Below are positions 12,122 through 22,728 of a stretch of 64,000 nt of DNA, one piece after another (the first letter of the stretch is position 1; each line of letters begins with the position of its first letter). Source of the stretch: Aaosphaeria pasadenensis (taxonomy: Eukaryota > Ascomycota > Dothideomycetes > Pleosporales); assembly GCA_022813625.1 (NCBI GenBank), contig JAKLMB010000033.1, positions 62,001 to 126,000 of the forward strand. Reading direction: 5' to 3'. A model generated the notes under the pieces. It made no database searches, was not told the origin of the DNA, and was given only the letters and a program-made list of their open reading frames with translations. Made by a program: the position numbers and the translations under genes.

Positions 12122-12967
12122 ATGCGCCCCGAAAGGAAAGTGTATTCTTTTCGCGTACCGCGCAGGGAATCCAACCTGGAGAACCCGGAATTGCAACTCA
12201 CAAGCCACCTCCAATACCATTGCTCCAAGCGACGATTAAACAAACCACCCAGAGTCCAACATCCCCGGAAACGCTCTTCGCGAAAGAGACTCCAGAAATC
12301 CTGGAATGCTCCTCCCCCAGACTCGTTACCCATCAGTATCTATCTTCTTCACTACGAGCCGTACCCATACACCACGCAACCCGGCAAAATCCTAGGCGTG
12401 TACTCGACCTTCAATGCCGTCACCACAGCAGCAATCAACCATGGGGCTTACGCCTTCTCAAGGGAAGGCATGCTGGACGGAAGCGAGTATCTGAACCCCA
12501 CGGGCAAGATTCGGATTGTACCACGGGAGATTCAGCGACACGGCCTTGAGGTGCCCCTCCCACTCCGTCATGGAAACAGAAGCCACATGCAACTCGAGCT
12601 TGTCTCCTCCAACGTTCGAAGAGCCCGCAGCCGCACCACGGGTGATCCCGGTATCGACACCTATGGAACCGTATTCGCGGTCATCCACCAGTCGCCCGAG
12701 AGTTCCGTCTGCATGGGTGTTTTTGCGAGCAGGCAGCGTGCGTGGGGGGCATGCCTAAAGAGTCAAGCTTCCTTCTGCGCGAAGGTTAGACTGCAGGACG
12801 AGGTCAGGTGGATCGACGAGGATAACATGCCACGGACGAGGGGAAGGATTCCTGGAGTGGGTATTCACGAGTGGTCCGTTGCTTCATTCAAAGTCGATGA
12901 AGGCGGCAAAAACAGTGCGAGGAAGTACTCCTCCCCACCGGTACCGCAACTGCCTATGTTTCGTTGA
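12122..12967 (+). CDS. Orphan protein, family I (two-module)
   Basis: One exon of 281 residues as read from ATG 12122, behind a CT-rich leader. I do not recognise a named domain. Residues 1-65 are Lys/Arg/Pro-rich. Residues about 71-112 and 181-214 look like two copies of one short module: a beta-strand of the form IYLLHYEP or VFAVIHQS, then a Gly-Val-Tyr/Phe turn, then an Ala-rich helix. Between and after them come conserved-looking segments such as SREGMLDGSEYLNPTG and RGRIPGVGIHEW. No signal peptide or membrane segment is seen. The true N terminus may differ: another frame is open at 12220-12549, and an intron joining frames before about 12310 is possible. It is the first gene of a plus-strand orphan island. 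Confidence 0.65.
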   Translation: MRPERKVYSFRVPRRESNLENPELQLTSHLQYHCSKRRLNKPPRVQHPRKRSSRKRLQKSWNAPPPDSLPISIYLLHYEPYPYTTQPGKILGVYSTFNAVTTAAINHGAYAFSREGMLDGSEYLNPTGKIRIVPREIQRHGLEVPLPLRHGNRSHMQLELVSSNVRRARSRTTGDPGIDTYGTVFAVIHQSPESSVCMGVFASRQRAWGACLKSQASFCAKVRLQDEVRWIDEDNMPRTRGRIPGVGIHEWSVASFKVDEGGKNSARKYSSPPVPQLPMFR

Positions 12968-13559
12968 TTAAATCGAGATAACGGCGTTGTTGCTAAGTGA
13001 TATCACTATTCACAGCGAAGAAACACCACAATAGCGATACTTGACAGATCATTGAAGCTCAACTGTCAATCTTGTCAGTCACGTCCTGATCATGCGAGGG
13101 TTGAGTCTCGAACTATCGCAGGTCCGTGTTGAATAGCGTTTGAAAGCCAGGACTTGATCTGCAGTGGCTGCAAAGGACAAAGTTGATAAACGCCCTTTGG
13201 GTCATCCGCGATTGACGTACCACAAACAGCGACGGACCTCACAAATTGCTATATCCTTCGACATTGAAAAATGCGTCGCAGCAGGAAGGCGAACGGCTCA
13301 TTTAGAGCACATCGCGTTTGATGCCGTTCAGCACATTCACAAAACTGACTGTATGCCGCGGCATGTCACAGTAGGTGCTTCCAGCAGCAGACCATTCACT
13401 GCTATCATAACTGGTATTATGATTACAACACACCCAAGAAAACTCGATCTTTCCTTCTCTCACCGAATTCCACAATCTATACAGCATACGCTACATTGCA
13501 AAGGAAACACGTTACTTGATCCTCGACACACTACAAAATTGGTCATCGACTGAACTACA

Positions 13560-14105
13560 ATGGCTGCTCAATCCACGACTCCCGAAAACCGAGTTCCCGA
13601 AAACCGAGTGCCGCTCTGGATTGTCGAAAGGAGAGGACTCGAGGAACCTTTCACGACGCTCTTCTCAGATGGCATAAATGCTTTGAGATATTCCCGCCAA
13701 ATACAGACACCTGATATCAGCTACCAAGTGAAGACAGGTCACCTCACTATCCAGAATATGACCGAGCCACGACATTCCGCTGAATCCGGTTCTATCGTAT
13801 ACACAATATTCCATAGTATTTATGATAGCGACCTGAATTACTTTGGGGAGTGGAGTAATTTGCGCTGGGTTGAAGATAAGAAACGTGCCATCGACTGGTT
13901 TGCTAATTGGTAAAACGAGGTGGATGAATTGGCATTACATTCACATATAAACTTTCTAGAACGAACACCCGAGAAATACAAATATACGGAGGGCACGTGT
14001 GTAGTCAAGGCTTGGATTGCTGAGGTAGTAGTAGACGAAAAGGTTCCAGAGATTAGACAACTTCCTGGGAATCCGCCCAGACCGGGTTCTCCTTTTACGT
14101 TCTGA
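13560..14105 (+). pseudogene. Family I orphan gene interrupted by in-frame TAA
   Basis: ATG 13560 opens 117 codons ending at TAA 13911-13913. The same frame then continues open for 63 codons to TGA at 14103-14105, with protein-like composition. The first part has two family I modules (about residues 19-46 and 79-115). Around the stop, KRAIDWFANW-stop-NEVDEL lines up with RRAIAWSIRDDYLSDEL of the gene at 14644, so the stop appears to cut a once continuous protein of about 181 residues. Splicing out the TAA with GT..AG sites nearby gives another stop. A 15-bp direct repeat encodes PENRV twice near the N terminus. The shorter 117-residue protein may still be made. Confidence 0.55.
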
Positions 14106-14643
14106 AAGTCACTGTAGAATAGATGACGAACGCGAACTTTGAAAAAGGATCTCACACACCATCACCATCGTACCACTCCAACCACAAAGTATTCTAGTAC
14201 GGCATAAAGGACGGGCACTTGCGGATATGTAATGTAGTAACTCTTCTCAATCCGATTTTATGAAGCATTTCTCATATGTCTTCACTGCTCATTGTGTTCG
14301 CCGCCCGGTATCTGTCGAGCTTCGATTCGGCAACCCTGCAGTTGCATGGGCAGGTGACAAGGTAGTTGCACTTCCCCAACACTGGACTTCATTGGACTTC
14401 ATTGGACTTGGTCGTAGACACTTGCGTTACTTGACCTGGAAGGAAAGTGCCATCATAGAGAGAGCGTAGGTCAACCAACCGTGACAGGTTACTTCTGGCA
14501 TCAAACCGAACTCGCAAACCATCCATATCCATTCACTCACCGCTGCAATCAAATATTCTTACTTGGACAGATGACAAAGTATAACTATCACTGCCGTACC
14601 ATCTAATCTCCACAACTCGCTACCGTACGAATAAATAACTGCA

Positions 14644-15537
14644 ATGCCGGCATTACCACTTACCTGGATGATATCATATCCATCCCGCCACCGAATGGGC
14701 TTCATCTACCTCGTATACTCTAGCTTCGTTCCCGGGTACATGGCGAATCCCCAAGACTGGTCGGACAATTACCACGTCCCATTCGTCGCCTTCTCAGACC
14801 GCTCGAGTGCCCGAGAGTGGGCCTACAATCGTTCCGCAGAGAGAGACGCGGAAGAACAGCCGCTGTGTTTCCACTTTAGCCCGTTCAATCTGCATGGGCG
14901 ATTTTCGCCCAATGCGAAGGCGTATTGCACGTTTGTGTGCCGCTACAAAGAGGGCACGGGCGCCCTCATGGGGGAGAAGACGCAGTGCTACGAATTGGCG
15001 TCCGACGCAGCTGCGTATCTGATCGACATGATCGAATTCATAAACGAAAGGCTAGCGGCCGATGACAAGATTCTCAGAAGAGCAGGCCAGACGTCCCAGG
15101 GATTCCCGGTCTTCAAGGTCTCTTGCGTAAGCAAGCCGGTGGACCGCAGCATACGGAGTGCCTTGGGGAACAGGGAAGAGGACGATCCCGTTAACAATGC
15201 ATCCCTTGATATCGGCTTTATCTTTAGTGATGGGAAACCAGGAACGAGATATGGTTACATCTTGTTCGTGAAGGAGTATGCCCTGGTGGATTTGGGCTCG
15301 GAATACTCCATTACTGGAAGTGTACGGAGGCGGGCGATTGCCTGGTCCATTCGCGACGACTATCTTTCAGACGAATTACGCCTCCGAAATGAATTCATTT
15401 CTAGCGCGGAGTTCTTAGGGGACATTGAGGATATTGAGGAAGACACTGAGGAGCACACTGAGGAGGAGAACCATGTTCAGAATAGGAACGAAACGAATGG
15501 AGATAGGAACGGAATGAATGGAAGAGTTGCTCGGTGA
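14644..15537 (+). CDS. Orphan protein, family I, with acidic tail
   Basis: Single exon, 297 residues from ATG 14644; ATG 14668 or 14698 are alternatives, the last starting just before the first conserved strand. No known domain recognised. Residues about 18-57 (FIYLVYSSFVPGY, then VAFSDRSSAREWAYNR) and about 200-245 (YGYILFVKEYALVDLG, then RRRAIAWSIRDDY) repeat the strand-turn-Ala helix module seen at 12122 and 13560. Residues about 260-276 are an acidic Glu/Asp/Thr repeat, followed by an Asn/Gly/Arg tail built from short direct repeats. There is no signal peptide. It lies 538 bp after the broken paralog and on the same strand. Confidence 0.65.
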   Translation: MPALPLTWMISYPSRHRMGFIYLVYSSFVPGYMANPQDWSDNYHVPFVAFSDRSSAREWAYNRSAERDAEEQPLCFHFSPFNLHGRFSPNAKAYCTFVCRYKEGTGALMGEKTQCYELASDAAAYLIDMIEFINERLAADDKILRRAGQTSQGFPVFKVSCVSKPVDRSIRSALGNREEDDPVNNASLDIGFIFSDGKPGTRYGYILFVKEYALVDLGSEYSITGSVRRRAIAWSIRDDYLSDELRLRNEFISSAEFLGDIEDIEEDTEEHTEEENHVQNRNETNGDRNGMNGRVAR

Positions 15538-15594
15538 GACCAATAAATCTACATCTCCAGCGAAACTCTTGCAATGCTGCCGTGAGTTATCAAG

Positions 15595-15918
15595 ATGGTC
15601 CATTTCTTCAACCCGTCAAATATGCATCGAATAAGATTGCCATCAAAATATCGGGTGTGTACGCTCAGGTAAAAGGTCACAAAACCTTTTGAAGATGACG
15701 CCAAATTTCGATTCCGGTGCTTTGTATTGTGGTATGGCACCACAGATGAGGCCATTCCGGCACGGATTTCGAGTCGCACCTGTGATGTTCTAGATTGTAC
15801 GGGCCTCCACACGCAACAGTATGACACGTGCTCTCTTGTCCAAGTCATGAATTTGTTCAAATCTCACCCAAAGGATATCTTGGACGTCATCCACGAGGCC
15901 CGTTGCGTCAGCATGTAG
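15595..15918 (+). pseudogene. Possible gene remnant with in-frame TAA
   Basis: ATG 15595 opens 25 codons to TAA 15670-15672. The same frame then stays open for 81 codons to TAG 15916-15918, and that part reads like protein, for example FRFRCFVLWYGTTDEA and SLVQVMNLFKSHPKD. A 105-nt intron (GTAAAA at 15669 to an AG at 15773) would also remove the stop, but its acceptor is poor. Family unknown. I give it low weight: it could be a decayed family member or chance. Confidence 0.25.
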
Positions 15919-16125
15919 TTCAAAGATGCACTCTTCCTTCTACCTATGTCACTGCGGTGCTTCCTTCCGCACGTTCCCAATCTTTCCCGCGGCAGTCATG
16001 TCTTCCCCAATCGGCACGTCCGCATACATCTATCGACTCATAGCATACTCATATCTGTATCTCTCAGAACAATATTGATATCCAGAAGAGTCATCGTGAA
16101 GTTGGTATCAGCGTCCAACATGCTG

Positions 16126-16135
16126 TATATATAAA
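16126..16135 (+). promoter_or_regulatory. TATA box of family II gene A
   Basis: TATATATAAA lies about 145 bp before ATG 16280. This fits a leader of roughly 110 bases. Confidence 0.5.
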
Positions 16136-16279
16136 CCCTCAGAATCTTTCACTGCTTCACGCACTCTCTCCCTCCATAACGCTTCCCTAAATTACAAAAT
16201 TCAGCTACTAATATCAACCATAGAACATACCATTCCAGAAACTGAGATTCACGAGTACGAACTCCATACGCAGCTTACC

Positions 16280-17024
16280 ATGTCTTCCCCTACAGAGTCT
16301 GCAGGATCAGGCCCTCTTCCCCGCTCCTCATCAGAGCAAGAGCGCGTAGACGCGAAAGACAACAACGACCCGAAGACTCTCAGGCGCTCGAAAGCGAAGG
16401 CCCGGGACAAATGCATGGAATTCATCGAGTGTCTTCATCACGACGTCAGCGTGGCCGGCAAACTTGAATTGAAATTCAACTATAAAATAAGAAGCGTCTG
16501 TGGAGCCGCAGGTAAACCTCTCCACCTCGTGTCGCAGATCATGTCCTTCCAAGAGATGCCGGAGCCGAAGCCTGACCTAGTCTTCGATCTGACCCCCGAT
16601 TCTGGACTATTCGGGGCGTGGCGCAAATTGGCGGAGGAAGGGCTAGACGGCGCTATGTACTGGCATACACATAGTATCCTCTTCAGATACATTAATGGTA
16701 AGCCAAGATACCTTGGGCTTGAATACCCAGCGGTTGTTTCGTGACTGGTTCTGACGAGAAATCTTGTGTGCAGCCTCAGAGACGGACTTCAACAACCAAC
16801 TAGAACTCATACGCTCCGACATACCGGATGGAAACACATACCTTGCAACCGCGGATTGGTCGAAACCTGATGGTATTAAGATCTCCCCGGGGGACAAGCA
16901 TTTGGTATTGTACCCAGGTTATGAAAGAATGGATACAGACAAGGACAAAGATGAGGACATAGGTAAGAACCCAGATGAGGACACAAACATGGAAGAAGAT
17001 GAGAACCTAGGTGAGGAACTATGA
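16280..17024 (+). CDS. Family II orphan protein, copy A
   Basis: Two exons, 16280-16697 and 16774-17024 (GTAAGC..CAG), give 222 residues. The N terminus MSSPTESAGSGPLPRSSSE is Ser/Pro/Gly-rich and disordered-looking. A Lys/Arg-rich stretch and a mixed core follow, ending in YWHTHSILFRYIN just before the intron. The second exon adds a core-like stretch and an acidic tail of DKDKDEDIG-type repeats that the other two copies lack. The phase-1 intron sits at the same place as in copies B and C, so the three genes share descent. No signal peptide, membrane segment or known domain is visible, and I cannot assign a function. It is the most divergent of the three. Confidence 0.75.
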
Positions 17025-17671
17025 GAAATTATTTGTAGGCGAGATGGGCAAATTGTAACATTGGTCTTTGGTAGGTGTTTGTTCGGGACACTCTTTTGGT
17101 GCTTTTAGGATAGACTTCTAGATTGGATAGAGAATAGGAATTTTATGTTTGACTGCCATGACCCCTTTGACATATTGCCGCGTGCCGTTGTTTTCTAGCC
17201 TTGCCAATTGCCCGTATTGTTGGAGCTGTACTGTAAGTGTTTCTCTATTATTACAAAAAAGGACAGTTGACTGTCGATTGATGGACAGTCACATCGAAAC
17301 TAAGTTTTCAATTGGCCGACGTAATGGATAGTGATTGCGGCCGCTTTTGTCTCCGTGCGCAACGACTCAAAGATTGTGCCACACTGACCGGAGAATGAGT
17401 ATGTACATGTCGCTTGTACGATGAGTGATCCATCACTTCCCCCTAAAGTGAAGGAGTCAACGCTCCGTGACATATAATGATCGGTCATTTTGTTCATATT
17501 GCTCACCGATGCTGATTTGCTTAGATCACTTCGTAATCGTTGCTAAATGCACCACGCGGTCGATATGACTATCGTCACCTTATGGTCTACTCACTGCTTC
17601 AGATATGACTGTATATGAATCTTCACGATCCAGTCACTCGCAGTCATCTCCCAGACTGGCGGTTACACGAT

Positions 17672-17681
17672 GATATTTAAG
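17672..17681 (+). promoter_or_regulatory. TATA-like box of family II gene B
   Basis: GATATTTAAG lies about 115 bp before ATG 17793, at the end of a block (17558-17690) that resembles the upstream block of copy C. Confidence 0.4.
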
Positions 17682-17792
17682 TCTGTCCTACCACTGCTCC
17701 TAATTCCAAATGGCACTCTCAAGCACCCTAAATCCGCCTCCGTCCAATCATATCTCTCATAAGAAAACCAATCACACATTGTAAGACGAACA

Positions 17793-18437
17793 ATGTCCAC
17801 TCCCGAATCCCCTGGCTCTGGAGCGGACCCTCGCTCTTCAGCCGAAGCACCCAGGCCCACCAAGGAAGTACGATCCATCGGCGCCACTCAAGGAAAGAAT
17901 CGCGATAAATGCCATCTCTTTCTTCAGGCCTTCTGCGAACACATGCGATCCCAGCCGGCCAAAGAAGCCGAGACGGTCCGGAGACCGCAGGCTTTGTGGC
18001 AACACAACGATTCGGAAATTGCCCTCATGGTTCAACACAGGCCCGGGGCTGTGTCAGAAGGAGGATTCGAAATGCCTCATAACATCGATCCGCAGCATCC
18101 TTTGCTGCTAGGCGACAAATTAGACGGCAAAGCTGGAATTTTGTTTCGGCTTGCTGAAAAAGGTACCAACGCCGCGGCGATCTGGGAGGAACACAAGGTT
18201 ATGTTCAGATACATCGAATGTACGTGAAAGGCAAATGCCTTTCCCTTTAGATTTGAGTTTAGGTCCTGTTTTGTATTGACTTTGCTGATTTTACTAGGCG
18301 TAAAGTCCGACATAAACACCTCAGGGGAGCACGAATTGGTCTATGACTTACTAGAGTACACGGACTCACCTTCGGGACCGAAGCACGATTCTAGGATGGA
18401 ATCGGAGAACTCGGATTTTCCAGTTCTGAAGTTCTGA
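17793..18437 (+). CDS. Family II orphan protein, copy B
   Basis: Exons 17793-18219 and 18298-18437 (GTACGT..TAG, phase 1) give 188 residues. The N terminus MSTPESPGSGADPRSS and the following KEVRSIGATQGKNRD are nearly the same as in copy C. The C-terminal exon also matches copy C: DSPSGPKHDSRMESENSD against DSPLGPKYDSRLGSENSD. The middle, about residues 40-110, is much less alike. GTNAAAIWEEHKVMFRYIEC, at the intron, matches the same site in copies A and C. No known domain, signal peptide or membrane segment. Likely a soluble intracellular protein (inference). Confidence 0.78.
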
Positions 18438-18757
18438 TGCATGACTTCAGATCGCGGGCAATTCTGGGTTGGCAGAAGATCAACTCTGGGAACTCGATAC
18501 AGGTGGTGGTGCATCGAGAGAATGTGTTTCTCTTTGCACCCTTGGGGGAGGAGATACTTAATTATACATTATTCATCATCATACATTATAGATCATAGAC
18601 TTATATACTTCATGAACATTTTCAACGGCACTGTGCCTTCGACATGCCTACCGTTACCTCATGGTCAACTCACTGCTTCGAAGGTGACTGTTTGTACCTC
18701 CACGATCCGACACTTCCCAGTCATATTCTAGGCTGACTGTTACAGAAGAACGGTTGG

Positions 18758-18765
18758 TATATAAG
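18758..18765 (+). promoter_or_regulatory. TATA box of family II gene C
   Basis: TATATAAG lies 128 bp before ATG 18886. The preceding block (from 18638) is similar base by base to the block before copy B, including CTCACTGCTTC and ACGATCC. Confidence 0.5.
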
Positions 18766-18885
18766 GCCTTTGAAAAACTACTCTCGACTCTAAACAGCAC
18801 TCTCTGCAAATTCAAATCCTCATTATTTATATTGTGCTGCTACCTCACAAGAACACCGTGTGCGTTGAAGCTTGCAAGACAATCA

Positions 18886-19514
18886 ATGTCTTCTCCTGAA
18901 TCCCCCGGATCTGGGCCAGAGCCTCGCTCTTCGTCGGACGAGGCCCCCAGGCCTGCAAAGGAAGTGAGGTCCATAGGCGCTACTCAAGGGAAGAACAGAG
19001 ACGAATGCAAGAAACTTTTAAAAGCCCTGTGCCAAATGGAGCCCCACGAACTGGATATGAATTCTAAGGACACGTATCTTCTGATGCGAAGCAGCGGTCT
19101 CAAAGTCGCCCTCCTGGCCCAACATCAAGGGAATATAAAGAAAGAAGAATTCGAGGGTTCTGTCAGAAATGCTTTCAGAGATGCTCGCCTGGTGGGCGGA
19201 AAGCGAGATGGTAAAGATGGGGCTTTGCATGAGTTGGCTCACCTCGGCACCAACGCCATGGGGTACTGGGAGGATAAAGGCATCGCGTGGAAATTCCTCG
19301 AATGTAAGTTGCTCTCCTGTAGATTGAAGTGTTGCGGCCTATTCATGTATGGGTTTTGCTAATTTGACCAGGCTCAAAGAGCGAATTCAACGACTTGGAA
19401 AAGCACGAAGATATCGATGCCTTGCTGAGGTACTTTGCGGACTCACCGTTAGGCCCAAAGTATGATTCTAGGTTGGGCTCGGAGAACTCGGATCTCCCAA
19501 TTTGGCGCTTCTAA
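18886..19514 (+). CDS. Family II orphan protein, copy C
   Basis: Exons 18886-19303 and 19372-19514 (GTAAGT..CAG, phase 1) give 186 residues. I chose ATG 18886 because MSSPESPGSGPEPRSSS then matches the starts of copies A and B; an in-frame ATG at 18754 would lie upstream of the TATA box. The ends of the protein are close to copy B while the central part differs strongly. The motif before the intron is GTNAMGYWEDKGIAWKFLEC. No domain recognised. B and C, with their promoters, look like the younger duplication; A is older. Confidence 0.78.
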
Positions 19515-20670
19515 TGTGTGTTTCTTTTGTACTGTCTTTCACTATCTTTTTGTCTCTTACTCTTTGTTTACTTCTTACTCTCGTTTGATCTCTTGCTCTT
19601 AGTATCTATTCACAGCTATGACTTCCCCTCATCCAGCGGTTCAGGAGTCGTTGACTTTGGCAATGTAAGAAGACCACATGCAGGGAAGAACCAAGCTGTC
19701 TATTAATTTGTTTAACTAAAGCCCAAACCCATTCATTCAATGCAATATGCTACAACTTAGAACTTCACTCGCCCGATGAAACTTTTGCCTGTTCGATCGA
19801 TCGATGTGACTGAGCTCTGTCGAAGCGACTCACCATGTGGTTAGACCTTTGGGTCTTAAAACAGGATCTTCGAATGACAAGAACCGAATGGCAGAAATGA
19901 AAGTCGTTGATTTTAGGGAGGGAAGTCAAAAGAAATGGGTTATAACGGCTATACCGTGGACATTTGATGTACTTTGAGTATCAGCACAAATTGTCCTTAT
20001 TAGAGTCGTCACAATAAATCCTCTGGTAGTTAGCAACACCGAGACAAACTATCACCATCATCACCATTGCTGACTGCATGTAGAGCAAAATAATATATTT
20101 TACGTATTCTCTACATTCCGCGCAGTCTTACAATTGCAATCGCATTCATTCTACCTCCATCCCACTGCCGAACCCCTCCCACGTCGGGTATCCCGAGTGT
20201 GAGTGTGTGTGGAGATGATAATATGTCCCGTTATCCTCAATAGATCGATCGTAGTGTACAAAAAAATAAGAAGAAGAAAAGAATAGAAAGCAAGGAAATA
20301 TCGCAAGTGGCAACATATAGAATGTAGATCCATGAGGGAAGAAAAAGACATTACACTATGGATGCTTTAGGACTCAGGCGTATATTGCCTGTCCTGTTTC
20401 CAGCATCGTTCCGTATGTGCAGTCCAGATAGGTGAAAAAGGCCAAAGCCGCGTCCAGTGTGAATAAGAGTGAGATGGGGACTTGTAGAACGCCAAACGTC
20501 CAGCCAAGGGACGCTGGAATATATACAGAAGGATGACTCTTGGTATCCTCGTATCAACCGTCCCATTTTGAATGAAGAATCGTGAAGTCATTCGTTTTGT
20601 AGGAAGGATGTTCTTCCTTTGCTCCGAAGGCCCCCTAGATACGAGATAAGATGCACTTGCAGTGAACTGC
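19515..20670. other. Intergenic, nothing recognised
   Basis: This is the 3' flank of family II copy C on the left and of the phosphodiesterase gene on the right (convergent genes). It is AT-rich, with (CGAT)3 at about 19795-19806. No reading frame of note. Confidence 0.5.
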
Positions 20671-22728
20671 TTAGAAGAAATAACTCCCGCCACTCTTCGA
20701 GATGATGAACTCGCAACCCAGTCCCCTGCCTTGGTCGTGCAGCACTTTCTCTGCTTCCTGTAATTCCTGTAGGATCATGTCGCCTATTCGCGGTCCGTCG
20801 TTCAGGGTATCCTTCACGTGGATGACGACAATCTTCAGCCCTTTGAGTGGGGCATCAAATGCAGCGCTCATCATGGCCTTGCTATGCTCTGCGGAAACGC
20901 CTGTGAGATTCAGCGCAGCAGGCGCTGACGGGTGCGATCCGGGATGGATGGGCGTGTCCGAGCCACCGGCCCCCTTGATGCCACCAGGAGTAGGCGAAGG
21001 TGCGTAGTCGGACATGATCTCGTCGTCTAATTCCAGCTTCCCGTCTTTGAGGATCGAAGAGCGGGTTCTACTGCTCTTTCGTGCCGTATCAAATGTGACG
21101 CTGTCGAGGCCGCTTGAAAGCCCGTTGCTTGCCCTCTTCCTCTTTCGCTCCCTCCTCAGCTCTTCTCTTTCTCTCGCATGGTCCTTGCGTGCCTGCTTTA
21201 CCATTCCAGCCAGGTTTTGCAGTTCCGCAATCAGATGCCTCGGCGCAAGATGGCCAAACAAAACGGCATCGCCTTGGGCGTTGGTGTAACTGCACTCGAT
21301 GAAGATACCAGTCAGAGTTCCCGCGGCGATTTTCGGTGCAGCCTCCGCCCATACTTGAGCGGTGCGCGGAGAAAGTGATAACGAATCTGGCTCGACGTCG
21401 CCGAATATGAGAACCTCTTTTGTAGGTGTGTGCGGGCCCGGCTCCGTGCGAATAAAGTATGCTGTCGAATCTATGACACACTGTTCGAATTGATTTGATC
21501 CCCCGATGCTGGACGTCCGCGCTTGTTCACTGGGACCGCCGGTATACATTGGCGTTCCGGGAGCGCTCTGGGTCGGCAAGGAGAAGCTCAATGATCGACC
21601 TTCCCGGACTTCAGCAGTGGATGAATGGTGTGCATGCGTAGCAGTTGGTGGTAGTCCAGGTGTTTCTGGATTTGTGTTGGCATTGGAGATTCGGTGCACA
21701 TGCCCAGGCCCTTGCATGCAATGACCGTGGCTGACTTTGAAGCCCCGGACACCGAGACCATCGCAGACCTCAATATAGCCTCGTCCGCTACCCTCGCCGA
21801 GTGCAACATTGCCGCCTTCCTGCAAACGCTGGAAGGTGACTAATCCAACACCGCCATCTTCGTCCGTAAGATTCGGCCAGATGACGTTATTGAAGATATG
21901 CGTCTTTATCGCATGTACAGTGGATGGAAGTGCCGCTAATCGCTTTGGCCGTGACGTGTTATGGAAAGCGGCGGTATTGATCACAAAGCCAGATACGTGA
22001 TCCAGATGTGGATGCGTGATGAGATAGGTGGAAACATGCTCTCTAACAACGTGCAATGCGTTTGCTCTTGCACTCGCGTGGGGAAAAGGTAAGCCCGCGA
22101 AAGGTCCTTCTTCGAGGACAGTGATGATTGGCGAGGGTTCGTCAACGGTCGCAGGTGTAGCCACGTCCGAGCCAGATGCGGGTGACGACACTGGCGCTGT
22201 TCCTGGTGAAGGAGACTCTTGGTCGGTGCAGTTTATGGGCCCAGTTCCATTAGCTGGCGCAGACTCGATGGTAGATTCTGGGAGATCTGCGACAAGGGGA
22301 AAGTGATCCTCAAGAATGCGAGTGATGGAAGCGAGATGGGACCCTGCATCGACTGCAAGAACCGAATTCTTGGCCCATTTGGAGGAGATGGATCGGACGA
22401 GGAAACCCGTTACATGATCTTCGCTGGGACCGCCACCAGCCCCCTAGAAATCACTTGTTAGCGTGTGAAGCCAGATGTAAAAAGGCATGTCTTCGCCAGT
22501 CGTTCTGCGGGCATAGGCGCGATATCATACAGCTATCCAAGGAGACGTCATTGGGTGCTCCATGTACCTGCGGCTGTCTTGTCTGACTCGGCCGCAACGT
22601 CACTGACGCTCACCATAGACTCGCAAGGACCAAGACAATTGGAAACGTACCAGGCAAACCACCTGTATAGCAGGCTCATTGTGGCTCGACGACCGCCTCG
22701 TCTTCTCTGTGCCCTCCCCGTCCTTCAT
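20671..22728 (-). CDS. Class II cyclic-nucleotide phosphodiesterase (low-affinity cAMP PDE)
   Basis: Exons 22728-22651 and 22443-20671 (GTACGT..TAG) give 616 residues. The join restores the family signature IQVVCLGAGGGPSEDH followed by TGFLVRS, which decided the start. The metal-binding motif THPHLDHVSG is at about residues 169-178, and GFKVSHGH lies further on, as in the metallo-beta-lactamase-like class II PDEs (yeast PDE1 type). These hydrolyse 3',5'-cAMP to AMP in the cytosol. Long low-complexity inserts rich in Ser/Thr/Pro (about residues 85-135) and a charged, basic stretch (Lys/Arg/Glu) lie between conserved blocks, common in filamentous fungi and longer than in yeast. The C-terminal block KIVVIHVKDTLNDGPRIGDM is well conserved. 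Confidence 0.93.
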
